From: Thaumarchaeota archaeon S13
Lineage (GTDB): Archaea > Thermoproteota > Nitrososphaeria > Nitrososphaerales > Nitrosopumilaceae
Length of the DNA stretch: 17,066 bases
Assembly: GCA_003724275.1 (NCBI GenBank)
Contig: RHFA01000078.1
Span: 1 to 17,066, forward strand
Reading direction: 5' to 3'
Positions 8,147-14,084 of this stretch are shown here, piece after piece (within the stretch, counting starts at the first letter, position 1; each line of letters starts with the position of its first letter). The notes below the pieces were generated by a model. It was not told the origin of the DNA. It was given only the letters and a program-made list of their open reading frames with translations, and searched no databases. The translations under genes were made by a program, and so were the position numbers.

Positions 8147-8170
8147 GCGGCGCCGGCGCCGCAGGGGGGA

Positions 8171-8180
8171 TTATTTAACG
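8171..8180 (-). promoter_or_regulatory. TATA-like box for F1
   Basis: CGTTAAATAA on the minus strand, about 29 nt before the ATG at 8146. Confidence 0.5.
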
Positions 8181-8194
8181 CTTGGGCGGCCCGC

Positions 8195-8689
8195 TCACTC
8201 GAGGGCCACGCGCTCGCGCTCGGGTATCACGGCGGCCCGCGCCATGCGGCCCAGGCCGTCGAGGTCGACGCCCCTGACCTCCTCGAGGAAGGCGCGCTCT
8301 GACGCCGCGTCCGGAAAGATGTCCCCTGCGGCGCCGTCGCCGTCGGGCTCTACGGCGTGCAGGTCTATGCTCATCAGGCTAGCGAGCGGGCCGGACTCCC
8401 AGTCGCGGTACTCATAGTCCATCATGTCAAGGCCGTGGCCCGTGGCGATCGCATAGCACTGGGCTATGGCATAGTCCCTGTCTGCCCTGTCCATATTTTC
8501 GCCAATGATGCCGGCCCCGTGGAGGAGGCGCGCAAACTCGCGCAGGACGGGCAGCCTCCTCTCGCGCCTCTGGCCCCACTCCCTGATCTCCCTGAGGGCC
8601 GCCTCGTCGTTGCCGGCCCTCTTTCTCAGCATTGCCATCGTCGCGCCGTGGTCTGCCAGCGTCGGCTCTGGATCGTTCTTTCCGGCCAC
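8195..8689 (-). CDS. Family A paralogue A4 (164 aa)
   Basis: Complete family member: PEPTLADHGATMAMLRKRA, a REWGQRRERR basic helix, REFARLLHGAGIIG, YAIAQCYAIATGHGLDMMDYEY, SGPLASLMSIDLHAVEPDG, SERAFLEEV and LGRMARAAVIPERER. The start is a GTG at 8689 (reading MAGKNDPEPT); it lies 27 nt from a CCTTATAG box and places the PEPTLAD motif at the same depth as in A2 and A3. Longer in-frame starts up to 8824 run through the promoter and into D2's tail and are rejected. Its final residues (RVALE) differ from those of the other copies. Confidence 0.83.
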   Translation of the reverse strand: MAGKNDPEPTLADHGATMAMLRKRAGNDEAALREIREWGQRRERRLPVLREFARLLHGAGIIGENMDRADRDYAIAQCYAIATGHGLDMMDYEYRDWESGPLASLMSIDLHAVEPDGDGAAGDIFPDAASERAFLEEVRGVDLDGLGRMARAAVIPERERVALE

Positions 8690-8712
8690 GCGCGGGCCTG
8701 CCTGGCGCCCTG

Positions 8713-8720
8713 CTATAAGG
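8713..8720 (-). promoter_or_regulatory. TATA-like box for A4
   Basis: CCTTATAG on the minus strand, 27 nt before the GTG at 8689; it decides the choice of this non-ATG start. Confidence 0.45.
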
Positions 8721-8792
8721 CTTGGCGAGCCCGGCGGCATCCTGCCGCCACGCCCACGGGCCACGGCTAGCGGCAAACAGGCCCCGCCGCCC

Positions 8793-9272
8793 CTAGTCGT
8801 GACGCGGATCCACAGGCGGGACATCGATGTTCCTGATCAGGTTTCCGACATGGCGGCGAGCCACGCGCAGCATCACTGTGGACTTGCGGTGCCCGACAGT
8901 CGAGGCGTCCATGAGCTGCGTCAGGACGGCAGGCACCAGGCGCCGTGCGTCGTGCGCAACGTATGCCTCGTGCTGTAAAAGCGGGCCCTGAGTCATGCGC
9001 GAGACGGCCGCCAGCGAGCGATAGTACACGTCTGCGTCGCGCATGCCAAGCATTGTCGAGATGGTGTCGCGGCAGCCGCGCAGGGCGCCCAAGAGTGACG
9101 CCTTGTTGTGGGATCGCTCCCTCTCCATGTGCGCCCTGAACTCTCGCGTCCTCCTGAGCGTGGTGATCGACTTTATCAGGGCCATCGTGCCAGAGACCGC
9201 GCCGGCTATGGCCAGCGGCGTGCCAAGGCGCTCGAGGAGCTCAAGCGCGCCGGCAATCTCCCCCGCCGTCAT
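8793..9272 (-). CDS. Family D paralogue D2, single-pass membrane protein (159 aa), third gene of module II
   Basis: It has an N-terminal hydrophobic helix (GTPLAIAGAVSGTMALI, about residues 16-32), then the basic segment TLRRTREFRAHMERERSHN and a helical tail ending IDVPPVDPRHD. It is close to D3 over the first 60 residues. The ATG at 9272 overlaps the TGA of B2 (ATGA), so it is translationally coupled; earlier in-frame starts up to 9452 lie inside B2. Topology is probably N-out with a cytoplasmic tail (positive-inside inference). No catalytic motif is visible. Confidence 0.87.
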   Translation of the reverse strand: MTAGEIAGALELLERLGTPLAIAGAVSGTMALIKSITTLRRTREFRAHMERERSHNKASLLGALRGCRDTISTMLGMRDADVYYRSLAAVSRMTQGPLLQHEAYVAHDARRLVPAVLTQLMDASTVGHRKSTVMLRVARRHVGNLIRNIDVPPVDPRHD

Positions 9273-10132
9273 GCCTGGCCTCCCCGGGGCGGCTCCCCCC
9301 ACGCCGGCGGGCGGCTCGAGACGATATCGTCCATGACGCGCCTGCCCAGCTTTTTGCCATAGTCGGCGTTTATGCGCGACACGCGGTCCAGGAGCTCGTC
9401 GTCCGGGCAAGACCCCTTTTCGTGCACTATGGCGCTTGCCACGGACAGCCATTCCATGCCCTTGTCCTTGCCCGAGACCAGCGAGATGAACCTTTCGGCC
9501 TCAAATTGCTCCCTTGGGACGGCAATGCTCTCTGGCATGCTCTCCATAAGCTTTTGGTATCCGGGCACCTCGTCGAGGCCCACAAACGCGCCAAAGTCAA
9601 CCTGAAACCCGCCCTCAACAAGCTCCAGGTGGTCAGAGGCGAGAAACGACGAGTATGTGCCGTACTCGTTGAGGTGCCACTCGTACTCCAGGTCCAGGCC
9701 AAAGGCCCTCTGAGCTATAAACGCGCACTTTTGGACGATCTCCTGCTCGTATATCGAGTACACCTGCTCTTTTGGAAGCACCCCGCAGTACCGCAAAAGC
9801 CCCACAAAGATCGCGAGGTCCCTGTGCGGGACCGTGAGCGCGTGCAGCGTGCGCGAGAGGCGCATCACCAGCGCCGTGGCGTCGACGAACGACACCACCC
9901 TGCCAGAGCGCGCAAACGCCAGGCTGGCAGCAGCCTCCTTTTCCCTCTCAAGGCCGCCGTCGGCGGGCGCAGGCATCGGGGTGGCCGGCGCCACCTGCAC
10001 GCGGGCCATGCGCTCCAGGCTCATATGGAACAGGCGCCGCGCTGTGTGCGTTCCCTGCGGCCCCTCCAGCGCCAGGCCGATCTTGGGGAGCTTTTTGCTC
10101 CGCCCTTTTGAGATCTCCAGCACTGTGCTCAT
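9269..10132 (-). CDS. Family B paralogue B2, YwgA/Panacea-like (287 aa), second gene of module II
   Basis: Longest copy of family B. The N-terminal ~70 residues are variable and basic. The core runs from about residue 105: LAIFVGLLRYCGVLPKEQ, then IVQKCAFIAQRAFGLDLEYEW (about 132-152), YGTYSSFLASDH (about 157-168), a variable part, then FISLVSGKDKGMEWLSVASAIVHEKG (about 215-240) and a C-terminal helix. The Q-K helix, GLxLxY strand, small-residue YG[TP]xSSxLAxD loop and later LxxxASxxxxxxG helix resemble the YwgA family and, more distantly, Panacea antitoxin domains (by eye, unconfirmed). The ATG overlaps the TGA of C2 (ATGA) and the stop overlaps the ATG of D2, so the three genes are one co-translated unit. 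Confidence 0.87.
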   Translation of the reverse strand: MSTVLEISKGRSKKLPKIGLALEGPQGTHTARRLFHMSLERMARVQVAPATPMPAPADGGLEREKEAAASLAFARSGRVVSFVDATALVMRLSRTLHALTVPHRDLAIFVGLLRYCGVLPKEQVYSIYEQEIVQKCAFIAQRAFGLDLEYEWHLNEYGTYSSFLASDHLELVEGGFQVDFGAFVGLDEVPGYQKLMESMPESIAVPREQFEAERFISLVSGKDKGMEWLSVASAIVHEKGSCPDDELLDRVSRINADYGKKLGRRVMDDIVSSRPPAWGEPPRGGQA

Positions 10133-10731
10133 ATGGTTAGCACCTCACAGTGGGCAGACAGCGCGTCGAGGGCGCGCGCCAGGGTTTCACGGACGGCGGG
10201 CACGGCAGACTTGCGCTCCCCAATGATCGAGATGTTTGCCGTCTCGCTTCTGGCCCTGGTGGCCACGCAGCCAAACGCGGCCTCGTCCTCGCCCGCTTTG
10301 TCCCCCGATGGCGCGGGCTGTGAGAGATGAAACGTGGTGGTGGCAAACGTTGCAGGCGACAGGCCACCGGCGAACTGCACCGAGCCCATGGCAACGTCGG
10401 CGACCAGCGCGGTGACCCTTATGCTTATCTCGCCGGCGGCCCCCAGCAGCCTGCCCACAGCGCCTAGTGCGGCCGTGGGGGCGTCAAAGGACGACACGTC
10501 ATCCCACACTGCCATAAAGGACGACTCGTCGATCTTGACGGTCACAAGGCCCGAGCCGCCCCTTCCCCCACACCTGGTGAGCCCGTTGCCGGGCATGAAC
10601 GACCTGATGGCATACTCGGCAGTCCCGTCCCGGAGCTCCCTCTCCACTTCCCCGCAGGCCTTTGCGACGGCGTCCGGCCCGAGCGAGTGCCTGCCGGCCA
10701 GCGTGGCGGACACGTAGACGTCCCTGCCCAT
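10129..10731 (-). CDS. Family C paralogue C2, hypothetical (200 aa), first gene of module II
   Basis: Unrecognised soluble protein aligning with C1 and C3. It opens with a strand (MGRDVYVSATLAG), then a Cys-containing helix (AKACGEVEREL), a VKIDESSFMAVW motif, a GEISIRVTALVAD strand, a long variable loop, an ANISIIGE strand and a C-terminal ARALDALSAHCE helix. The ATG at 10731 is 27 nt from a GGGTTTAATACG box whose surroundings resemble the C1 promoter. It heads the C2-B2-D2 operon, linked to B2 by ATGA. Function unknown. Confidence 0.85.
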   Translation of the reverse strand: MGRDVYVSATLAGRHSLGPDAVAKACGEVERELRDGTAEYAIRSFMPGNGLTRCGGRGGSGLVTVKIDESSFMAVWDDVSSFDAPTAALGAVGRLLGAAGEISIRVTALVADVAMGSVQFAGGLSPATFATTTFHLSQPAPSGDKAGEDEAAFGCVATRARSETANISIIGERKSAVPAVRETLARALDALSAHCEVLTI

Positions 10732-10752
10732 GGCAGCACGACGGCCACCTCA

Positions 10753-10764
10753 CGTATTAAACCC
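10753..10764 (-). promoter_or_regulatory. TATA-like box for module II (C2-B2-D2)
   Basis: GGGTTTAATACG on the minus strand, 27 nt before the ATG at 10731. The stretch between box and start contains GGCCGTC and CTGCCATG, as in the module I promoter region. Confidence 0.6.
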
Positions 10765-10808
10765 TCGGATTTCCCTCGCCCCCCGGCGCGCCTGGATCCC
10801 CGGCCGGC

Positions 10809-10889
10809 CTATGGAAAGACCAGGCGCTCGCGCTCTGGTATCACGGCGTCGCGCGCCATGCGCCCGAGCTCCTCGTCGTCCCTGCCGGC
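10809..10889 (-). pseudogene. Broken 3' tail of a family A gene
   Basis: About 26 codons plus a stop survive (GRDDEELGRMARDAVIPERERLVFP then TAG, in two parts: GRDDEELGRMARDAV and IPERERLVFP). The ending RLVFP and the downstream flank (CGCCTGGATCCCC-GCCGGCCTATGG on the plus strand, one mismatch) match the partial gene A1 at the right edge, not the intact A3 next door, which ends RMILA. No start, promoter or core remains. It sits immediately after the stop codon of A3, as expected from recombination between tandem family A copies. Confidence 0.8.
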
Positions 10890-10907
10890 GCAGCCCTGCG
10901 GCGCCCC

Positions 10908-11399
10908 CTACGCGAGGATCATGCGCTCGCGCTCTGGTATCACGGCGTCGCGCGCCATGCGCCCGAGCTCGCCATCGCTCTTGCCCCTGACCCTCTCCAG
11001 GAATTCGCGCTCGTCATCATCTGTGGGAAAGAGGCTGCCGGGGGCAGTCCCGTCGAGCTCCACCGCATGCAGGTCGATGCTCATCAGGCTCGCCAGCGGG
11101 CCCAGCCTGCCGTCGAGGTACCAATAGTCCATCTTGTCCAGGCCGTGTTTCGTGGCGATCGCAAGGCACTGGGCCACTACAAAGTTCCTGTCAATCCTGT
11201 TCGTGTCCGGCCCTATTATGCCGTGCTCGGCGAGCAGCGCGGCAAACCTGCGCAGTATGGGCAGCCGCCTTGCGCGCTTTCGTCCCCACTCTTCGGCGCG
11301 CGCAAGGGCCTTTGCGTCGCCGGCGGCCTTTTCCCTCAGCATTGCCATCGTGGCCTCTGGGTCGGCCAGCGTCGGCTCTGGCCTGTACTGCTTGTTCAT
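10908..11399 (-). CDS. Family A paralogue A3 (163 aa)
   Basis: Nearly identical to A2 (about 12 differences in 163 residues by eye). The order is PEPTLADPEATMAMLREKA, EEWGRKRARRLPILRRFAALLAEHGIIG (split here for reading: EEWGRKRARR, LPILRRFAALL, AEHGIIG), FVVAQCLAIATKHGLDKMDY, LGPLASLMSIDLHAVELDG, and GELGRMARDAVIPERERMIL. The core at about 47-117 resembles the family B / YwgA pattern. The ATG at 11399 lies 28 nt from a CTTAAATTT box that is itself duplicated before A2. A membrane gene (E) follows A2, but here the copy is followed by a family A remnant and module II. Confidence 0.87.
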   Translation of the reverse strand: MNKQYRPEPTLADPEATMAMLREKAAGDAKALARAEEWGRKRARRLPILRRFAALLAEHGIIGPDTNRIDRNFVVAQCLAIATKHGLDKMDYWYLDGRLGPLASLMSIDLHAVELDGTAPGSLFPTDDDEREFLERVRGKSDGELGRMARDAVIPERERMILA

Positions 11400-11422
11400 T
11401 GCGCGCCTTTCCGCCAGGGGCC

Positions 11423-11431
11423 AAATTTAAG
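11423..11431 (-). promoter_or_regulatory. TATA-like box for A3
   Basis: CTTAAATTT on the minus strand, 28 nt before the ATG at 11399. Box and flanks (AGCCTTAAATTTGGCCCCTGG) are shared with the A2 promoter. Confidence 0.6.
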
Positions 11432-11477
11432 GCTTGAGCGGGCCTGGCGGTTGCGGGCACGCCTGTGCCACCGCGCC

Positions 11478-12230
11478 TCACGCCGCAGGCCCGTCAGGGG
11501 CAAGCTCGGCGATCAGGTTTCCCAGGTCAAAGTAGGCCGGCTTGAATATCACAAACCCGTTTTCCAGGTATTCCAGCCTGCCGGCCCACTTGGCCTCCCA
11601 GTCCAGGTACGGCTTGCTGGGGCGCCCGTCGCGCAGCCACCTTGACCTGGGAACGGCGTACGCAAGCATTACCTTTTTCTTTTGGGATCCCCGCCTGGCA
11701 GTCGCGCCGGCGCGAAAGTCACGCCTCATTGTCTCTTTTTTGACCTGGATATAGAGGTCGTGGTTGCCGAGGCACCTCACCGCAATGTCCGTGCCAGAGC
11801 GGTCAAGCTCTACGCCCATCCTCACCTTGCCGTGGCCATATATCCCCTCTAGGACGTACGCCCCCTGGATCTGCGTGAGCATGCTGGCCCATGTGCGGTA
11901 TATGCGAGCGGGCAGGCCATGGTAGAACGTCTCATGGCTAAACCCGCACGACTCGCGAAACTCCTCCAGCTCGCGCGGGATCGTGGACTTGTAATGCTCG
12001 TAAAACTCGCCATAGCCCATCCAGAGCGCAGCCTCGCGGCAGTCCCAGTATGTCTCGTACATTGCGCGCAGCGGCTGTATCTTCTTGGGCAGGTTTGCCT
12101 CGACGGTCTTTGTCTTTGAGTACCTGGTCCTGTACGACTCGAGGTCAAGGCCGCCGAGGAACGCCTCAAACTGTGCCAGCACCGTGCGCCCTGCCTCCTG
12201 CCCCGCCGCCCTGCCCAAGAGCCTGCTCAT
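11478..12230 (-). CDS. TaqI-like type II restriction endonuclease (250 aa)
   Basis: The pattern matches my recollection of TaqI-type endonucleases along the whole chain: FEAFLGGLDLESYRTRY near residue 21, KTVEANLPKKIQPL, GLPARIYRTWASMLTQIQ at about 105-122, the catalytic region ELDRSGTDIAV (Asp143, Asp148) followed by LYIQVKKET (Gln162, Lys164, Lys165), and RLEYLENGFVIFK near the end. Length (~250) is typical of that family. The D-x(n)-QxK layout is a variant PD-(D/E)XK site. It should cut DNA unmodified by the adjoining methyltransferase; TaqI cuts TCGA, but the target here is not provable from sequence. The ATG overlaps the methyltransferase TGA (ATGA), so translation is likely coupled and expression follows the methyltransferase reading frame. 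An in-frame start at 12323 lies inside the methyltransferase and is rejected. Confidence 0.85.
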   Translation of the reverse strand: MSRLLGRAAGQEAGRTVLAQFEAFLGGLDLESYRTRYSKTKTVEANLPKKIQPLRAMYETYWDCREAALWMGYGEFYEHYKSTIPRELEEFRESCGFSHETFYHGLPARIYRTWASMLTQIQGAYVLEGIYGHGKVRMGVELDRSGTDIAVRCLGNHDLYIQVKKETMRRDFRAGATARRGSQKKKVMLAYAVPRSRWLRDGRPSKPYLDWEAKWAGRLEYLENGFVIFKPAYFDLGNLIAELAPDGPAA

Positions 12231-13066
12231 TCCTGCATCAGCCACCCCGTCGCGAGCGCGGCGTACTCGGGGTTTGCCTCTATCCCCGCAAAGCGCACGC
12301 CAAGCCTCTTTGCGGCGACGCACTCGGAGCCCGAGCCTAGGAACGGCACGACTATCCTGCCGCGGCCCGGCCTAGTCATGGAAAGTATCAGCCTGCGCGC
12401 CAGCGCGAGGGGCTTTTGCGTGGGGTGCTTTGCGACATCGTGGCCCGCGTGGGCATGCAGCGCCTGCGGCGGGCACACGCGCGAGCACGTCCGGCACAAA
12501 AACCACCTCTCGCGCATTCCCGCCCCGCCGGCCAGCGCCGGCGACTTTATGACGTCGCGCGGCAGCGCGCCGTTTGGGTGCGCATTGTAGGTGGTTTGCG
12601 CGCCGCGCCGGGCGTAGCGCCCCGCTGTGCCCGCGCGCGGCTTGCCGGCGCAGCCGCTGGCGTACGCCTCGGTGTAGGGCTCGCGCAGCTCGTCAAGCGA
12701 CGCGATCCTGGGCCGCGCCGAGGACCACACGCAGAGTATGCTCTCGTGGCTCCGCTGCCAAAACCGCAGCGAGGGGACCGTCTTGTTTGTATAGTGCCAG
12801 ACGAGCCACCGCTGCCTGCCGAGGGGGAGCCTTGAGGATATGCGCGCGAGAATCTCCGAAAATCCGTACACGTACGTCGGCGCCCCCCTTTTTGTCACGC
12901 GCAGGAGCTCGGCTATCCACTCGAGTGACCACTCGACGTACCTCTCCTGGGGCATCCTGTCGCCGCTTGTCCCAAAGTCCTTGCCAATGTTGTACGGCGG
13001 GTCGGCGATCGCCCCGTCAAAGGAGCCGTTCCTGTGCGCGCGCAGCCTGTCCAGCACGTCACCCAC
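12227..13066 (-). CDS. Beta-class DNA methyltransferase, catalytic body (frame-separated from its own ATG)
   Basis: Amino (N6-adenine or N4-cytosine) DNA methyltransferase. Counting from the GTG at 13066, motif IV DPPYNIG is at residues 22-28, motif X (KHPTQKPLALARRLI) at about 213-227 and the AdoMet motif I FLGSGSE at 242-248, then GIEANPEY. Catalytic motif before AdoMet motif is the beta-class order. The target-recognition region holds CRTCSRVC and a His-rich HAHAGH, a possible zinc knuckle. Homologues usually begin with a YY..ELGKIYxGDxL-like strand; here the same frame upstream of the GTG reads RYYSSSRCGKIEVGDVL, so the GTG is probably not the true start. That upstream frame is open back through the octamer repeat at 13196-13290 but contains no ATG, GTG or TTG. 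The promoter-proximal ATG at 13371 is in a different frame at the present repeat number. Confidence 0.88.
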   Translation of the reverse strand: MGDVLDRLRAHRNGSFDGAIADPPYNIGKDFGTSGDRMPQERYVEWSLEWIAELLRVTKRGAPTYVYGFSEILARISSRLPLGRQRWLVWHYTNKTVPSLRFWQRSHESILCVWSSARPRIASLDELREPYTEAYASGCAGKPRAGTAGRYARRGAQTTYNAHPNGALPRDVIKSPALAGGAGMRERWFLCRTCSRVCPPQALHAHAGHDVAKHPTQKPLALARRLILSMTRPGRGRIVVPFLGSGSECVAAKRLGVRFAGIEANPEYAALATGWLMQE

Positions 13067-13179
13067 CTCGATCTTGCCGCAGCGCGAGGAGCTGTAATAG
13101 CGGCCCTTTGGACTGACGCGAATCCCCAGCCCAGAGGGCGGCCTGCGCGCCGTCCTGGACTTGCGTGCCGGCGAGGGCG

Positions 13180-13371
13180 CTAGGAGTGTGGTGTTACGGC
13201 GAGACGGCGAGACGGCGAGACGGCGAGACGGCGAGACGGCGAGACGGCGAGACGGCGAGACGGCGAGACGGCGAGACGGCGAGACGGCGATCGGGGCCTC
13301 TTGTTGCGGGGTATTTCACCCTTGTGGCGCCCAGCTGGCCGGCGCGTTGCGCCCAAACCCGCAGCAGTCAT
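13180..13371 (-). CDS. 5' part of the phase-variable methyltransferase gene, current (OFF) reading frame, 63 aa
   Basis: The ATG at 13371 lies 26 nt from a CTTAAAAAG TATA-like box, the spacing seen for the other genes. The frame reads a basic leader (MTAAGLGATRRPAGR, HKGEIPRNKRPR), then octapeptide repeats SPSRRLAV encoded by the GCCGTCTC tract, then TPHS and TAG at 13180. The codon frame here is offset from the methyltransferase frame by exactly what loss of 8 nt (or gain of 16 nt) corrects; gain of 8 nt gives an immediate TAA. With ten octamers the fused gene (13371 to 12227) would encode 378 residues. A sequencing or assembly error in the repeat could also explain the present offset. Confidence 0.75.
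   Translation of the reverse strand: MTAAGLGATRRPAGRHKGEIPRNKRPRSPSRRLAVSPSRRLAVSPSRRLAVSPSRRLAVTPHS
13196..13290 (-). repeat. Octanucleotide tandem repeat (GCCGTCTC)n, phase-variation tract
   Basis: Eleven perfect copies of GAGACGGC (plus strand) at 13201-13288, with partial units on both sides, 95 nt in all and no interruption. As 8 is not a multiple of 3, each unit gained or lost shifts the frame, and every frame of the tract encodes the same stop-free cycle S-P-S-R-R-L-A-V. Perfect short-unit tracts between an ATG and the gene body are the hallmark of slipped-strand contingency loci. Confidence 0.97.
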
Positions 13372-13392
13372 GGCGGGCACCGCCCTGCCTGA

Positions 13393-13401
13393 CTTTTTAA
13401 G
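13393..13401 (-). promoter_or_regulatory. TATA-like box for the R-M operon
   Basis: CTTAAAAAG on the minus strand, 26 nt before the ATG at 13371. It supports a transcript that starts upstream of the octamer tract and includes it in the coding region. Confidence 0.6.
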
Positions 13402-13472
13402 TGTAGTCGAGAATGCGCGCAAAGTGGCCGCCTGCCCCAAGGCTCGCGTGAGGCCATACAGTCCCGCGGGCA

Positions 13473-13542
13473 TCGCCCCCGCCTTGCCAGTGCCGCCGTC
13501 TGCGGCCAGACGACAGGGGCGACGAGGCCCACGATGGGAAAA
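13473..13542 (-). repeat. Diverged intergenic element, copy 1 (upstream of the R-M promoter)
   Basis: On the minus strand this reads TTTTCCCATCGTGGGCCTCG, then a variable part, then CACTGGCAAGGCGGGGGC. The same arrangement occurs at 15544-15602, about 110-120 nt upstream of the module I promoter. It contains an inverted repeat CCCA-CGA-TGGG. The remainder of the 13402-13601 gap shows no supportable gene. Confidence 0.4.
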
Positions 13543-13601
13543 CGGCGCGTGTGGCCGCGGCGCGGCCGCGCGTGGCCGGCGGGAAGTGACCCGTGGCCGC
13601 G

Positions 13602-14084
13602 CTAGCCGTCAGGTCGGGGATCCATGGGCGGGGACCTGATGCCCTTGAGCATGATGGAGATGTGGGTGGACGCCGTCTTGAGCATGTCGGCTGACTCCTC
13701 GTGCCCGACGGTCGTCGCGTCAAGCAGCAGCAGCGACAGCAGCTGGACAGAGTGCCTGGCATCGTGGGAGATGTGTGCCTCATACCTGGACATGGCGCCC
13801 TGTAGCGTTATGGACAGCGCGCCCAGGGAGCGAAAGTACGCCTCCCTGTCCTTGAGGGCGATCACGGTCCGGATGGCCTTGCGGCACCCGCGCAGGGTCC
13901 CCTTGAGGGACTTTGTGTTTTGTGAGTGCTCCTCCATCATGTGCGCCCTAAACCTCCTTGCGCTCTTGATGGTCGTGGCAAACCTTACCAGGGCTATGGC
14001 GCCGGCGATCGAGCCGGCCACGGCCAGGGCCGTTCCGACAATGTTGAGGAATGCAAGCGCGACGGCCGCGTCGGCGGGAGTCAT
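13602..14084 (-). CDS. Family D paralogue D1, single-pass membrane protein (160 aa), third gene of module I
   Basis: It has an N-terminal hydrophobic helix (VGTALAVAGSIAGAIALV, about residues 16-33), a basic stretch (TTIKSARRFRAHMMEEHSQN), then a helical tail with DREAYFRSLGALSITLQGAMSRYEAHISHDA (in parts: DREAYFRSLGAL, SITLQGAMSRYEAH, ISHDA), LLLLDATTVGHEES and a Pro-rich end, IRSPPMDPRPDG. It aligns along its length with D2 and D3. The ATG overlaps the TGA of B1 (ATGA). It is predicted membrane-anchored with a cytoplasmic tail. No enzyme motif is evident. Confidence 0.87.
   Translation of the reverse strand: MTPADAAVALAFLNIVGTALAVAGSIAGAIALVRFATTIKSARRFRAHMMEEHSQNTKSLKGTLRGCRKAIRTVIALKDREAYFRSLGALSITLQGAMSRYEAHISHDARHSVQLLSLLLLDATTVGHEESADMLKTASTHISIMLKGIRSPPMDPRPDG

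Noticed and set aside
12227..13066. Methyltransferase simply starting at the GTG at 13066
   Set aside because: A weak TATTAC stretch lies about 31 nt upstream, so this is possible, but the start would remove a conserved N-terminal segment that is present in frame upstream, and it leaves the strong promoter and ATG before the repeat unexplained.
13196..13290. CRISPR array
   Set aside because: The repeat unit is 8 nt with no spacers; it is a perfect tandem tract, not a repeat-spacer array.
13180..13473. The 13180-13371 frame as an independent small gene beginning at 13473
   Set aside because: The extension upstream of 13371 runs through the TATA-like box, and the protein after the leader is only the translated octamer repeat, so it is better read as the OFF-phase 5' end of the methyltransferase gene.
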